A stretch of DNA of 5,794 bases, taken from assembly GCA_002169475.2 (NCBI GenBank), contig NHKK02000022.1:7713-13506 (forward strand), in the 5' to 3' direction. Source of the DNA: Candidatus Pelagibacter sp. TMED239 (GTDB taxonomy: Bacteria > Pseudomonadota > Alphaproteobacteria > Pelagibacterales > Pelagibacteraceae). Under the pieces are notes generated by a model. The model had not been told where the DNA came from and searched no databases. It saw only the letters and a list, made by a program, of their open reading frames with translations. Position numbers and translations under genes: made by a program. Shown here piece by piece: positions 5,504 to 5,794 of this stretch (its first letter is position 1; each line of letters starts with the position of its first letter).

Positions 5504-5794
5504 TTAATTTTTATATGGTTTTCTAGAAAATATTCTTTTTACCATTGGTTCAAAATCTTTAAGTTTTAAAGATTTATAATTTGGATCAAAAGAAGCCTGA
5601 TCCCAATTTTCACAAAAAGATAAAGTATCTTGATAAAATTCATGATTTTTATATTTATCTCTTAAATTTCTATCATTACCTAGATGATGTGCATAATAAT
5701 AATTTTGAAATTCACCATGTTTTTGGATTATCCAATGAGTTTTTTTTGAAACATACGGTTTTAAAACTGAAGCTGCGTATTCAGAATGATTTAA
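5504..5794 (-). CDS. HD-domain metal-dependent protein, PhnZ/MIOX-like, C-terminal part (5' end outside window)
   Basis: The C-terminal 96 residues of a longer protein are visible; the reading frame runs off the right edge with no start. Residues counted from the edge show NHSEYAASVLKPYV (2-15), WIIQKHGEFQNYYYAHHLG (21-39), FCENWDQASFDP (60-71) and FEPMVKRIF (81-89). This pattern matches the predicted HD phosphohydrolase group (COG4341) that includes the phosphonate-cleaving mixed-valent di-iron oxygenase PhnZ. H3, H26 and D65 are good candidates for the last three metal ligands of the HD fold. The first His and the His-Asp pair would lie in the missing part, so oxygenase versus hydrolase cannot be judged. 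The family's usual length is about 190-200 residues, so roughly half is missing. It is the visible head of the minus-strand run leading into the DMT gene 32 bases on. Confidence 0.8.
   Translation of the reverse strand, partial: LNHSEYAASVLKPYVSKKTHWIIQKHGEFQNYYYAHHLGNDRNLRDKYKNHEFYQDTLSFCENWDQASFDPNYKSLKLKDFEPMVKRIFSRKPYKN

Overview
The window is very AT-rich and densely packed. Genes sit 0 to about 100 bases apart, Shine-Dalgarno sequences are mostly absent, and codons strongly favour A/T endings. Together with the protein families present, this suggests a streamlined marine alphaproteobacterium of the SAR11 (Pelagibacterales) type. That assignment is inference from composition and gene style, not from a marker gene. 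I see no rRNA, tRNA, CRISPR, insertion sequence or phage structural gene, and no gene-free stretch over 300 bases.

Layout, left to right. (1) A minus-strand pair: a NifU/SufU-like Fe-S scaffold protein (510-908) followed by a small HPP-family membrane protein (38-502). (2) A 100-base divergent intergenic region (909-1008) with candidate promoters facing both ways. (3) A plus-strand pair: an EamA/DMT transporter (1009-1914) and, 3 bases later, an arginine:glycine-amidinotransferase-family enzyme (1918-3024). (4) A minus-strand run read from the right edge: an HD-domain protein cut by the window edge (5504-5794), a second EamA/DMT transporter with a TTG start (4611-5471), an MFS transporter of the YcaD-like type (3273-4553), and a 75-residue conserved-looking small protein (3025-3252). 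The plus pair and the minus run meet tail to tail with no base between their stop codons, and a hairpin plus T9 tract overlaps the junction.

How the genes may work together. The amidinotransferase and its coupled DMT transporter look like a two-gene unit that makes or consumes a guanidino compound and moves it, or a related amine, across the inner membrane. All three catalytic residues of the amidinotransferase are present. Two residues corresponding to the substrate-specificity positions of vertebrate AGAT are changed (Y241 and I243 in place of Asn300 and Met302), so the acceptor may not be glycine. The opposing run adds two more transporters and an HD-fold metalloenzyme of the PhnZ/MIOX-like kind. 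No complete, obviously new multi-gene system is visible. The best leads are the amidinotransferase specificity, the compact convergent junction, and the small protein with an ORF6C-like C-terminal half.
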